Below, piece after piece: positions 54,136 to 62,283 of a stretch of 64,000 nucleotides of DNA. Under the pieces are notes generated by a model that worked only from the letters and a program-made list of their open reading frames with translations, was not told where the DNA came from and did no database searches. The position numbers and the translations under genes are program-made. Origin of the DNA: Sinomonas atrocyanea (GTDB lineage: Bacteria > Actinomycetota > Actinomycetes > Actinomycetales > Micrococcaceae); NCBI RefSeq assembly GCF_030812675.1, contig NZ_JAUSTE010000010.1:1-64000 (forward strand). The letters run 5' to 3'. Each line of letters starts with the position of its first letter. Position 1 is the stretch's first letter.

Positions 54136-56313
54136 CTACCGGTCCCCGCTCAGCACCGAGGACAGGTCGTAGCTGACCGGTTCCTCCAGCTGGTCGTAGG
54201 TGCAGGACGAGGGAGCCCGGTCCTCCCGCCACCGCACCCACTGGGCGGTGTGCCGGAAGCGGTCCCCCTCGGTGTGGTCGTAGCGCACCTCGGCGACGCG
54301 TTCCGGCCGCAGCGGGATGAAGGACAGGTCCTTGTTCGCGTTCCAGCGCGAGTGGGCCGCGGCGGTCGGGGTGCGCGGGGTCGACTGGTCCCGGTTGTCC
54401 GGTGCCTCCTTCGCGGGCTGGGCCCACGCCCACGGATGGTCGTCGAAGGTCGTGACGAGGGGCTGCAGCTCGGTGAACAGCTCACGCCGGCGAGCCATCG
54501 GGAATGCCCCGACGACCCCCACCGAGTGGAGCTGGCCCTTGTCGTCGTGCAGTCCCAGGAGCAGGGAGCCGACGGCGTCGGTCTCGTCCTTGTACAGCCG
54601 GTATCCGGCGACGACGCAGTCCGCCGTCCGCTCGTGCTTCAGCTTAGACATGATCCGCTTGTCCTCGGCGTAGGGCTCACCGAGCGGCTTGGCCACGATG
54701 CCGTCCAGGCCTGCCCCCTCGAAGGCGGTGAACCACTCCAGCGCTAGGGCCGGGTCCCGGGTCGCGTCGGTGAGGTAGACCGGCGGCTCCGCGCCCTCCA
54801 TGGCCTCCTCGAGCGCCGCCCGCCGCTCCGCGAACGGGCGCTCGACGTAGTTGGCCTGCCCCAGCGCCAGCAGGTCGAACGCGACGAAGCTGGCCGGCAT
54901 GGCGGCGCTGAGTTTGGCGATGCGTGACGCCGCCGGATGGATCCGCTGCTGCAGCGCGTCGAAGTTCAGGCGGTCCCCGGACTCGGGGTCCACCAGGATG
55001 ATCTCGCCGTCGATGACCGAGTGGTCGGGGAGGTTCTCCACGAAGGCGGCGACGAGCTCCGGGAAGTAGCGGGTCATGGGCAGGGCATTGCGCGAGCCGA
55101 TCTCGACCCTGTCGCCCGAGCGCCAGACGATTGCGCGGAAGCCATCCCATTTGGGCTCGTAGAGGAAGTCCCCTTCCGGCAGCTTCTTGACCGGCTTGGC
55201 GAGCATCGGCCCGTACGGAGGTGCGATGGCGGTGCCCCACTCGGCGTCCCGCTCCGCCTTGGGCGCCAGGTAGTCGGCGTCCAAGCGGTCGGCCTTGCGC
55301 TTGCTGGGCGGCACGCGCGGCGGTTCGCCGGGCATCTTGGGGTAGTCGGGCGGGAAGTTCAGCTCGCCGAGCCCGCGCTCGAGGTCCCGCTCCCACAGCG
55401 CCAGTGCCCCGCCGACGTCGCCCGCGGTGCGGTCGATGTCCGTCCAGGGGCATTTCCGGCTGGCCAGGAGCGCCGGGACGGTCCGCACCGTGAAGTCGCG
55501 CGGGTCGGCGTCGGCCAGCTCGTCCCAGGTCAGCGGGGTCGAGACCGGCGCGTGCGGCAGGGGCCGGGGCGAGTACGCGGCGGCGATCGTGCGGTCCCGG
55601 TTGGCCTGGTTGAAGTCGACGAAGACCCGCTCGCCGCGCTCCTCCTTCCACCAGAACGTGGTGACCAGCTCCGGCAGCCGCCGCTCGAGCTCGCGGGCGA
55701 TCCCGATGACGCCGTGGCGCACGTGCTGGAACTCGTGCGTGGGCCGGATCCGCGCGTAGACGTGGACGCCCCGATTTCCGGAGGTCTTCGCGTAGGCCGT
55801 GAGTCCGGCGTCGGCCATGACCTCGCGGAGGGCCTGGGCCGCGGTGACGGCGTCGGCGAACGTCCGTCCCGGCTGGGGGTCCAGATCGATGCGCAGCTCG
55901 TCCGGGTTGTCCAGATTGGCGGTGCGCACCGGCCACGGATGGAAGGTCACCGTTCCCATCTGGGCGGCCCAGGCCAGCGCAGCCGGCTCGTCGAACACGA
56001 GCTGGTCGTGGCGCCGGCGGGACGGGTACGTGCACGTCACCGTCCGCAGGTAGGCCGGTGCGCCCCGCGGCGGCCGCTTGGAGAAGAACTCCTCGCCGTC
56101 GATCCCCTCGGGGAAGCGCTGCAGCGTCATGGGCCGGTCCCCGTTGAGGTGGAGGAACGGCGTAGCCACCGCCAGCAGATATCCCGCCAGGTCCCGCTTC
56201 GTGAGGGGTCCGCCGCCGTCGGTGCCGGGCCAGAGCACCTTGTCCGGGCTGCTCAGCTTCACTTCCCGTACGCCGTCGGGGCCGTCCACGCGCAGGATCT
56301 CGGAATCCGCCAT
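54136..56313 (-). CDS. ligD: LigD: polymerase-ligase for non-homologous end joining
   Basis: A 725-residue protein. Residues about 10-290 are the LigD polymerase (primase-like) domain with LRIDLDPQPGRTFADAV (catalytic Asp pair) and TSGNRGVHVYARI. Residues about 375-560 are the ATP-dependent ligase adenylation domain; the nucleophile is the Lys near 384 in EPKWDGFRA, with IDGEIILVD and AKPLGEPYAEDKRIMSKLK. An OB domain ends the protein. The 3'-phosphoesterase domain of mycobacterial LigD is absent. No Ku gene lies in the window. ATG 56313 has TACGGT 6 bases upstream (leaderless). Confidence 0.94.
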   Translation of the reverse strand: MADSEILRVDGPDGVREVKLSSPDKVLWPGTDGGGPLTKRDLAGYLLAVATPFLHLNGDRPMTLQRFPEGIDGEEFFSKRPPRGAPAYLRTVTCTYPSRRRHDQLVFDEPAALAWAAQMGTVTFHPWPVRTANLDNPDELRIDLDPQPGRTFADAVTAAQALREVMADAGLTAYAKTSGNRGVHVYARIRPTHEFQHVRHGVIGIARELERRLPELVTTFWWKEERGERVFVDFNQANRDRTIAAAYSPRPLPHAPVSTPLTWDELADADPRDFTVRTVPALLASRKCPWTDIDRTAGDVGGALALWERDLERGLGELNFPPDYPKMPGEPPRVPPSKRKADRLDADYLAPKAERDAEWGTAIAPPYGPMLAKPVKKLPEGDFLYEPKWDGFRAIVWRSGDRVEIGSRNALPMTRYFPELVAAFVENLPDHSVIDGEIILVDPESGDRLNFDALQQRIHPAASRIAKLSAAMPASFVAFDLLALGQANYVERPFAERRAALEEAMEGAEPPVYLTDATRDPALALEWFTAFEGAGLDGIVAKPLGEPYAEDKRIMSKLKHERTADCVVAGYRLYKDETDAVGSLLLGLHDDKGQLHSVGVVGAFPMARRRELFTELQPLVTTFDDHPWAWAQPAKEAPDNRDQSTPRTPTAAAHSRWNANKDLSFIPLRPERVAEVRYDHTEGDRFRHTAQWVRWREDRAPSSCTYDQLEEPVSYDLSSVLSGDR

Positions 56314-56319
56314 GGGCCC

Positions 56320-56325
56320 ACCGTA
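56320..56325 (-). promoter_or_regulatory. -10 element, leaderless ligD
   Basis: TACGGT on the coding strand, six bases (GGGCCC) before ATG 56313. The same hexamer precedes the 101-residue gene at 20341. Confidence 0.55.
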
Positions 56326-56357
56326 GCCGCAGCACCCGCCGTTCCGGCACCCCACTC

Positions 56358-58394
56358 TCACCCGAGTCGGTAGACCGTCGTCCCGCCGATCGTCTGGGCG
56401 GCGTAGTTGGCCTCGACCCACTGGGCAATCTGGCGGGCAGCGTCGGAGCCCGAATCGCCTCCCATGAGCGAGGCCGCGATGAACCAGTGCACCCTGCCTT
56501 CCGCGACGAGCCGCTGGAACTGCTCGAGCGTGGGGGAGGGGTCGGTGCCGTTGAAGCCGCCCAGTGCCATGACCGGCTGCCCGCTCGCGAGCTGGTAGCC
56601 GGCGGCGTTGTTCGACCCGACCACGGCCGCGGCCCACGTGTACTTCGAGGCGTCCGCGGTCAGGGCCGCGACGAGTGCGGCCGACGGCCTGCTGGCACCG
56701 AGGAGGCCAGCCCCGCCCCCGCGTCCGACGAAGCCCGTCGCCGCCGGGCCGCCCGTGCCCTGGCCGAACTGGCCTTGGATGAACTGGCGCCGGCCCCCGA
56801 ACCCGCCCGGGCCGCCGAACCCGAATCCCGAGGACGGGCCGGCGCTCACGATCGCCCCGGTGTGCGCGGTGGACACGGTCTGCACCGTGAAGGCCAGCGG
56901 GCCGGCGAGGCCGGCGAGGAGGGCGAGGGCCGCCGTCGTCCGCGCGGCCCGGCCGCTCCACCGAGGGGCGACGGGCACGCCGAACGGTCCTGCGAGCACG
57001 CCGAGCGCCGCGGCGATCCCCGCGACCGCCACCGCCGGGGCCAGCCAGGGGACGAAGCCCGTGGCGCGGCCCAGCAGGACGGCGCCCATGGCCCCCGCCG
57101 AGAGGACTGCCGCGGCCAGGACGGCCGCCTCCGTGCGCCGGCCGCGCCGGTGCCACAGGACGCCCGCGCCGAGACCGGCCAGCGCCGCGATGGCGGGGGC
57201 AAGCGCCACCGTGTAGTACTCGTGGATGATGCCCGCCATGAGGCTGAACGTGAGGCCCGTGACGAGCACCCAGCCGCCCCACACCATCACGGAGGCGCGC
57301 ACCGGGTCGGTCCGGGGGGCGCGGCGCCCCACCCAGAGGAGGGCGGCCCCCAGGATGAGCGCGGAGGGCAGGAGCCAGGCGATCTGGCCGCCAAACGACT
57401 CCGAGAAGAGCCGGAGGAGCCCCGGCCGGCCCCAGCCGTTGCCGCCGCCCACCGAGCCGACCTCGTTGCCGTCGAGCCGGCCGAACCCGTTGTAGCCGAA
57501 GGTGAGCTCCAGGATCGAGTTGGTCTGGGACCCGCCGATGAAGGGCCTGGCGCTCGCGGGGGTCAGCTGGACGGCGAGGATCCACCAGCCCGCGGCGGCC
57601 GCCATCGCGGCGAGCGCCCCGGCCAGGTGGAGCAGCCGCCGCCCCAGCGGGTGCGGGGCGGCCCACAGGTAGGCGAGCCCGAAGCCCGGGACCACCAGCA
57701 GGACCTGGAGCTGCTTGGCGAGGAACCCGACGCCGAGCAGGGCGCCGGCCGCGATGAGCCAGCGCGCCGTCCCGTCCTGGACCGAGCGCACCACGGCGTA
57801 GCCGGCCGCCGCCATGAGCAGCACGAGCAGCGCGTCCGGGTTGTTGAACCGGAACATGAGCGCCGCGACGGGGGTCAGGGCGAGCACGACGGCGGCGAGG
57901 AGCCCGCCGCGGTGCGCGGCGGCATCGCTGCCGGTCGCCGCCAGGACGGCCCTGCGCACCGCGAGGTAGAGGATCCAGGCGGTGGCGACGCCCATGAGGA
58001 CCTCGGGGACGAGGATCGAGGCGGAGCTGAGCCCGAACACGCGCACCGAGAGGTCCACGATCCACAGCGACGCCGGGGGCTTGTCGACCGTGATCGAGTT
58101 CCCGGCGTCCGAGGAGCCGAAGAAGAACGCCTCCCAGTTCTGGCTGCCGGCCTGGGCCGCGGCCGAGTAGAACGCGTTCGCCCAGCCGTTGGCGGTGAGG
58201 TTCCACAGGTAGAGGGCCGCGATCGCCCCGAGGACCACCGCGAGCTCGGCGCGCCGGCGCGACGCCGCCGCCCCGGTACGCCCGGCGGCCGGACCCGCAG
58301 GACGTGACCTCCAGGAGGTGACTCCCAGACGGCCGGGGCGGCGCGGGGACGCCCCAGGTGCCCCGGGCGGCTCGTAGCCGAGCGTGCTGGCCAT
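56358..58394 (-). CDS. GT39/ArnT-like membrane glycosyltransferase
   Basis: A 678-residue membrane protein with about 12 segments and a periplasmic C-terminal part. GT39/ArnT marks are LYLWNLTANGWANAFYSAAAQAGSQNWEAFFFGSSDAGNSITVDKPPASLWI, with catalytic-type acidic residues in the first loop, and ALMFRFNNPDALL. ATG 58394 overlaps the TGA of the upstream paralogue. The C-terminal soluble part (GQPVMALGGFNGTDPSPTLEQFQRLVAEGRVHWFIAAS) is shared with it. It would transfer a polyprenyl-phosphate-linked sugar to a wall or lipid acceptor outside the cell. Codons 23-30 contain the 25-bp repeat. Confidence 0.88.
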   Translation of the reverse strand: MASTLGYEPPGAPGASPRRPGRLGVTSWRSRPAGPAAGRTGAAASRRRAELAVVLGAIAALYLWNLTANGWANAFYSAAAQAGSQNWEAFFFGSSDAGNSITVDKPPASLWIVDLSVRVFGLSSASILVPEVLMGVATAWILYLAVRRAVLAATGSDAAAHRGGLLAAVVLALTPVAALMFRFNNPDALLVLLMAAAGYAVVRSVQDGTARWLIAAGALLGVGFLAKQLQVLLVVPGFGLAYLWAAPHPLGRRLLHLAGALAAMAAAAGWWILAVQLTPASARPFIGGSQTNSILELTFGYNGFGRLDGNEVGSVGGGNGWGRPGLLRLFSESFGGQIAWLLPSALILGAALLWVGRRAPRTDPVRASVMVWGGWVLVTGLTFSLMAGIIHEYYTVALAPAIAALAGLGAGVLWHRRGRRTEAAVLAAAVLSAGAMGAVLLGRATGFVPWLAPAVAVAGIAAALGVLAGPFGVPVAPRWSGRAARTTAALALLAGLAGPLAFTVQTVSTAHTGAIVSAGPSSGFGFGGPGGFGGRRQFIQGQFGQGTGGPAATGFVGRGGGAGLLGASRPSAALVAALTADASKYTWAAAVVGSNNAAGYQLASGQPVMALGGFNGTDPSPTLEQFQRLVAEGRVHWFIAASLMGGDSGSDAARQIAQWVEANYAAQTIGGTTVYRLG
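58304..58328 (-). repeat. 25-bp repeat copy inside the GT39 gene
   Basis: The sequence is an exact reverse complement of 60654-60678 (core GGAGTCACCTCCTGGAGGTC on the coding strand). It encodes GVTSWRS within the disordered N-terminal part of the protein, in frame. Confidence 0.85.
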
Positions 58395-60595
58395 CACTTC
58401 ACCAGCTTATAGACGGTCGTGGAGCCGACGGTCTGGGCCTGGAAGTTCGCCTCCACCCACTGGGTGATCGCGGAGGCGTCCGTGGACCCCCCGCCACGTC
58501 CGCCGAAGCCGCCGCCTCCTGCGATGTAGTACGTGACCTCGCCCTTGGAGACCAGGGCCTTGAACTCGTCGAGGCTCGGGTAGGGGTCGCTGCCCATGAA
58601 GCCGCCCATGGCGATGACGTTGGTGCCCGAGGCGAGCTCGAGGGAGGCCGCCGAATTCGCACCGGTGGTCGCCGCGGACCACGTGCTGGTGGTCTGCTTC
58701 AGGAGCGCCACCAATGCGCTCGACGCCGTCGCCCCGCCGCCCGGGCCGCCTTGCACCTGCCCGCCGAAGCCGCCCGTCTGGCCAGGAGTGCCAGCCGGAC
58801 CCGTGGCCCCGCCGCCGGGGGCCTCGCCGGCGGAGCCGTCACGCGAGGCTCCCAGACGGTCGCGGAACTGCGCGAACCCGGCTCGCGTCCCGAAGCCGCT
58901 GGCACTGGACGGCCCTGAGGTCGGGATCGCGCCGCTGTGGCCCACCGAGGCCGTGGCGACCGTGAACGCCGCGGAGCCGAGCCCACCGGCGAGGAGCGCC
59001 GTCACGGCCAGCGCCATCGCACCGGCGCGGACCCTGCCCGCCCCGAAACGGTCCACCCGCACCAGGAAGCCCAGCGCGGCGAGGACGCCGAGCACCACCA
59101 CCACGACCCGCAGCCACGGCAGCCACGACGCGTCGCGGCCCAGGAGCACCGCGGTCCAGACGCTCGTGCCGAGCACCGCCACGGCCAGGACGGTCCGGGA
59201 CGGCCAGTAGGACCTGCCCCTGAACAGCTCGGCGGCGCCGATGCCCACGACTCCGGCGATCCCGGGCGCAAGGGCGATCGCGTAGTAGTTGTGCACGGTC
59301 CCGGTCATGAACGAGAAGACCAGGGCCGTGAGGATGGTCCAGCCGCCCCAGATGATCAGGGAGGCACGCACCCGGTCGGTGCGGACGGCCCGCCGGGTGA
59401 ACCAGAACCCGGCCACGAGCAGGATCAGCGCCGCCGGCAGGAGCCAGGAGATCTCGGACCCGAAGGTCGTGCCGAACATCCGCGTGATCCCGGCCGCCCC
59501 TCCGAATCCGCCGCCACCCGGGCCCCCGCCGCCCGGCGCGCCGCCGGCGAAGCCGCCGAGGCCCCCGCCGCCGGTCGCGCCCGAGCCGGCGGCAGCACCG
59601 GCGTCGGACGCGCGGTCCCGCACCGCGCCCCCGAAGCCGCCGCCGCGGTTGCCGAAGATGCGGGCGAGCCCGTTGTACCCGAAGGTGAGCTCGAGGAAGC
59701 TGTTGGTCTGCGAGCCGGCCATGTACGGACGCACGCTCGTGGGGGTCAGCGTGAACACGGCGATGTAGGCGCCCGCGACGGCGACGAGGCCGCCCAGCGC
59801 ACCGAGCAGGTGCAGGATCCGCCGCCGCAGCGTGGTCGGGGCCGCCCACAGGTACGCGAGGCCGAGCGCGGGGACGATGATGAGGCCGGCGAGCATCTTG
59901 GTCAGGAACGCGAGGCCGAGGACGGCGCCCACGCCCACGAGCCACTTCCAGCCGGCCTTCTCGATGGCCCGGACGGTCATGTAGGCGGCGAGGACCAGGC
60001 AGAACGTGAGCATCGCGTCCGGGTTGTTGAACCGGAACATGAGCGCGGCGACCGGGGTCGCCGCGAGCGCGCCGCCCGCGATGAGGCCGGCGGCCGGCCC
60101 GCTCACGCGCTTCACCGCGGCGTACATGAGCGCGACCGAGGCCACCCCCATGAGCGCCTCGGGCAGGAGCATGGTGAACGAGTTGAAGCCGAAGATCCGG
60201 CCCAGGAGTCCTGGGATCCAGAACGCGGCCGGAGGCTTGTCCACGGTAATGGCGTTGCCGGCGTCGAGGGAGCCGAAGAACCACGCGGTCCAGTCCTTGC
60301 TCCCGGCCTGGACTGCCGCGGCGTAGAACTCGTTGCCCCAGCCGGAGTTCGTCAGGTTCCACAGGTAGAGGAAGCCCGAGGCGACGACCAGGCCGAACGC
60401 GGACGGGCGGGCCCAGCGGGGCTGGTCCGCGCCGAAGGCGACGCGGCGCCAGGAGGGCCGGGCGGGCGGACGACGGCGGGAGGAGGCCGCCGCCGTGCGC
60501 CCACCCGGGGCTGTGGGGGACGCGGTGTCCGGGGTGCCCGAGCCGGCGGTGGGGATGGCGCCGGTACCGGTGTCCGGAGTGAGCGAGGTGGTCAT
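58394..60595 (-). CDS. GT39/ArnT-like membrane glycosyltransferase, Gly-rich loops
   Basis: A 733-residue paralogue of the neighbouring enzyme. It shares the first-loop region YLWNLTNSGWGNEFYAAAVQAGSKDWTAWFFGSLDAGNAITVDKPPAAFWI and ALMFRFNNPDAMLTF. It has two long glycine-rich insertions, near 310-365 (GGGGLGGFAGGAPGGGGPGG) and 600-660, absent from classical ArnT. Start ATG 60595. Its stop overlaps the next GT39 gene. The N-terminal 45 residues are Thr/Ala/Ser-rich and disordered. It likely acts with the GT2-GtrA protein that supplies the lipid-linked sugar. Confidence 0.88.
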   Translation of the reverse strand: MTTSLTPDTGTGAIPTAGSGTPDTASPTAPGGRTAAASSRRRPPARPSWRRVAFGADQPRWARPSAFGLVVASGFLYLWNLTNSGWGNEFYAAAVQAGSKDWTAWFFGSLDAGNAITVDKPPAAFWIPGLLGRIFGFNSFTMLLPEALMGVASVALMYAAVKRVSGPAAGLIAGGALAATPVAALMFRFNNPDAMLTFCLVLAAYMTVRAIEKAGWKWLVGVGAVLGLAFLTKMLAGLIIVPALGLAYLWAAPTTLRRRILHLLGALGGLVAVAGAYIAVFTLTPTSVRPYMAGSQTNSFLELTFGYNGLARIFGNRGGGFGGAVRDRASDAGAAAGSGATGGGGLGGFAGGAPGGGGPGGGGFGGAAGITRMFGTTFGSEISWLLPAALILLVAGFWFTRRAVRTDRVRASLIIWGGWTILTALVFSFMTGTVHNYYAIALAPGIAGVVGIGAAELFRGRSYWPSRTVLAVAVLGTSVWTAVLLGRDASWLPWLRVVVVVLGVLAALGFLVRVDRFGAGRVRAGAMALAVTALLAGGLGSAAFTVATASVGHSGAIPTSGPSSASGFGTRAGFAQFRDRLGASRDGSAGEAPGGGATGPAGTPGQTGGFGGQVQGGPGGGATASSALVALLKQTTSTWSAATTGANSAASLELASGTNVIAMGGFMGSDPYPSLDEFKALVSKGEVTYYIAGGGGFGGRGGGSTDASAITQWVEANFQAQTVGSTTVYKLVK

Positions 60596-60624
60596 GGGAG
60601 GGCCTTTCGGAGGGGCAGGCTACG

Positions 60625-60692
60625 TCTGGGAGTCACCTTCTGGAGGTCACCTTCTGGGAGTCACCTCCTGGAGGTCACCTCCCGCGGGTCAC
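60625..60692. repeat. 14-bp tandem repeats upstream of the GT39 pair
   Basis: Units start at 60625, 60639, 60653 and 60667, alternating TCTGGGAGTCACCT and TCTGGAGGTCACCT (the fourth begins CC). A degraded fifth (CCCGCGGGTCAC) from 60681 covers the stop codon of the GT2-GtrA gene at 60689-60691. The array fills the 93-base gap between the two genes. Confidence 0.9.
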
Positions 60693-62050
60693 GTGCGGCG
60701 GCGGAACACCCAGTGGCGGAAGAGGAGGAACTTGAGGGCTGTCGCGGCGAGGTTGGCGGCGACGAGGATGCCGAGCTCGAGCCACGTCGCGGGGTCGGCG
60801 ACCGTGTGCATCCAGGCGAGCGCCCCGGCAGTGAGGGCCCAGCCGAGGCCGAACACGATGAGCCCCTCGAGGTGGTGCCGCCCCAGCCGCTCCGCGCCGA
60901 GCACGCCGAACGTGAAGCGGCGGTTCGCGACCGTGTTCGCCACCGCGGTGATGAGCAGCGCCACGAAGTTCGAGGCCTGCGCGTCCATGAACTCCCGCCC
61001 CAGCACGAACAGGGCCGCGTACGCGAGCGTCGAGGCGAGCCCGATGGCCGCGAACCGCGCGAGCTGACCGAACAGGCTCTGCCGCCGCCCGGCCTCCGCG
61101 GCGCGCTCGCCGGCCGGGAGAGGCCCACGGGCCAGGGCATCGCGCAGCTCGGTGAGGGGGATGCGGCCGCGGGCCATGTCCTTCGTGAGCCGGTACATGC
61201 CCCGGAGGTCGTCGAGCGCCGTGCGGACCACGTCCACCTTCGAGTCCGGATCGTCCGTCCAGTCCACCGGGACCTCGTGGCAGCGCAGGCCGCAGCGCTC
61301 GGCGAGGACCAGGAGCTCGGTGTCGAAGAACCACGCGGTGTCGAGCGTGTGGGGCAGGAGCTGCTGGGCCACGTCCGCGCGGATCGCCTTGAAGCCGCAC
61401 TGCGCGTCGGAGAATCCGGTCCCCATGAGGGAGTGCAGCAGGAAGTTGTAGGAGCGCGAGACGAACTCGCGCTTGGGGCCGCGGATCACCCGCGAGGTCC
61501 GAGCCAGCCGGGTGCCGATCGCGAGGTCCGAGTGGCCGGACAGGAGCGGGGCCACGAGCGGGCCGAGCGCCGCGAGGTCGGTGGAGAGGTCCACGTCCAT
61601 GTAGGCGAGCACCGGAGCATCCGAGGCGAGCCATACCCGCCGGAGCGCGTTGCCGCGGCCCTTCTGGTCGAGGTGGACCGCGCGGACCTCGGGCAGCTCG
61701 CGCGCGAGCCGCTCGGCCACGCGGAGCGTCGAGTCGGTCGACGCGTTGTCAGCCACGGTGATCCGGAACCCGTGCTTGAACGTGCGGGAGAGATGCGAGT
61801 GGAGACGCCGGACGCACTCCTCGAGGTCCTCCTCCTCGTTGTAGACGGGGACCGTGACGTCGAGGACGGGGATGCCCGCCGCGTCGAGCGCGTGCGCGTC
61901 GATGGCGGTGCCCGGGCGGAGCCCGGACACGAGGGCGGGGAGGCCGCCGGGATGGACGACGCCGCCGGCCGCCTGCGCGGTCGGCTCGCCGGAGGCGGGG
62001 GCCAGGGAGCCGGCGGCTGCGTCCGTGATGCTGGGGTCGGTGAGCGTCAT
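60689..62050 (-). CDS. GT2 glycosyltransferase fused to GtrA-like domain
   Basis: A 453-residue protein. Residues about 60-300 are a GT2 polyprenyl-phosphate glycosyltransferase: VTVPVYNEEEDLEECVRRL, DNASTDSTL, AYMDVDLSTDLAALGPLV (DxD-type) and GFSDAQCGFKAIRAD. Residues about 325-450 are a four-helix GtrA-like domain (QLARFAAIGLASTLAYAALFVLGREF, NRRFTFG, FRHWVFRRR). The fusion makes and possibly flips the lipid-linked sugar used by the GT39 pair. The N-terminal 50 residues are Ala/Pro-rich. Confidence 0.92.
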   Translation of the reverse strand: MTLTDPSITDAAAGSLAPASGEPTAQAAGGVVHPGGLPALVSGLRPGTAIDAHALDAAGIPVLDVTVPVYNEEEDLEECVRRLHSHLSRTFKHGFRITVADNASTDSTLRVAERLARELPEVRAVHLDQKGRGNALRRVWLASDAPVLAYMDVDLSTDLAALGPLVAPLLSGHSDLAIGTRLARTSRVIRGPKREFVSRSYNFLLHSLMGTGFSDAQCGFKAIRADVAQQLLPHTLDTAWFFDTELLVLAERCGLRCHEVPVDWTDDPDSKVDVVRTALDDLRGMYRLTKDMARGRIPLTELRDALARGPLPAGERAAEAGRRQSLFGQLARFAAIGLASTLAYAALFVLGREFMDAQASNFVALLITAVANTVANRRFTFGVLGAERLGRHHLEGLIVFGLGWALTAGALAWMHTVADPATWLELGILVAANLAATALKFLLFRHWVFRRRT

Positions 62051-62120
62051 GTACTGACTGTCGCGGGCTACCTTTTGACCGCCTTAGCGCGATGCTGTGG
62101 CGCTGCTGTGAGCCTCGGGG

Positions 62121-62168
62121 CGACCTCGCGCTCCCGCGGGTGATCTCGCGCTCCCGCGGGGTGACCTC
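62121..62168. repeat. 20-bp tandem repeats in the GT2/EamA divergent gap
   Basis: Two near-identical 20-base units: 62121-62140 (CGACCTCGCGCTCCCGCGGG) and 62141-62160 (TGATCTCGCGCTCCCGCGGG), followed by GTGACCTC. CTCCCGCGGGT also ends the 60625 array. The rest of the 229-base gap holds the EamA promoter and mini-ORF. Confidence 0.8.
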
Positions 62169-62232
62169 GGCCGACCCGGGGCGGCGATGATTCGGCCCAG
62201 CCCGAATCGTTCCGGATGTCCGGGCCCCCGCC

Positions 62233-62238
62233 TAGAGT
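62233..62238 (+). promoter_or_regulatory. -10 element for the leaderless mini-ORF ahead of EamA
   Basis: TAGAGT lies six bases (GGCATC) before a GTG at 62245, not before the EamA ATG at 62280. The predicted transcript therefore begins at the mini-ORF. Confidence 0.55.
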
Positions 62239-62244
62239 GGCATC

Positions 62245-62283
62245 GTGATCCACTCCACCGCCCTCCAGGACCGGGTCCGATGA
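62245..62283 (+). CDS. 12-codon leaderless mini-ORF overlapping the EamA start
   Basis: GTG 62245 to TGA 62281-62283 encodes VIHSTALQDRVR. The TGA overlaps the EamA ATG (ATGA). The -10 six bases upstream makes the GTG the first codon of a leaderless mRNA. Ribosomes that finish it would be placed on the EamA start, which has only a weak AGGA site 9-12 bases upstream. It is probably a coupling device rather than a functional peptide. Confidence 0.5.
   Translation: MIHSTALQDRVR

Noticed and set aside
56314-58206. Upstream extension of the ligD frame into the GT39 gene
   Set aside because: The polymerase domain begins just after ATG 56313, which has its own -10, and the extension is opposite-phase to a clear glycosyltransferase.
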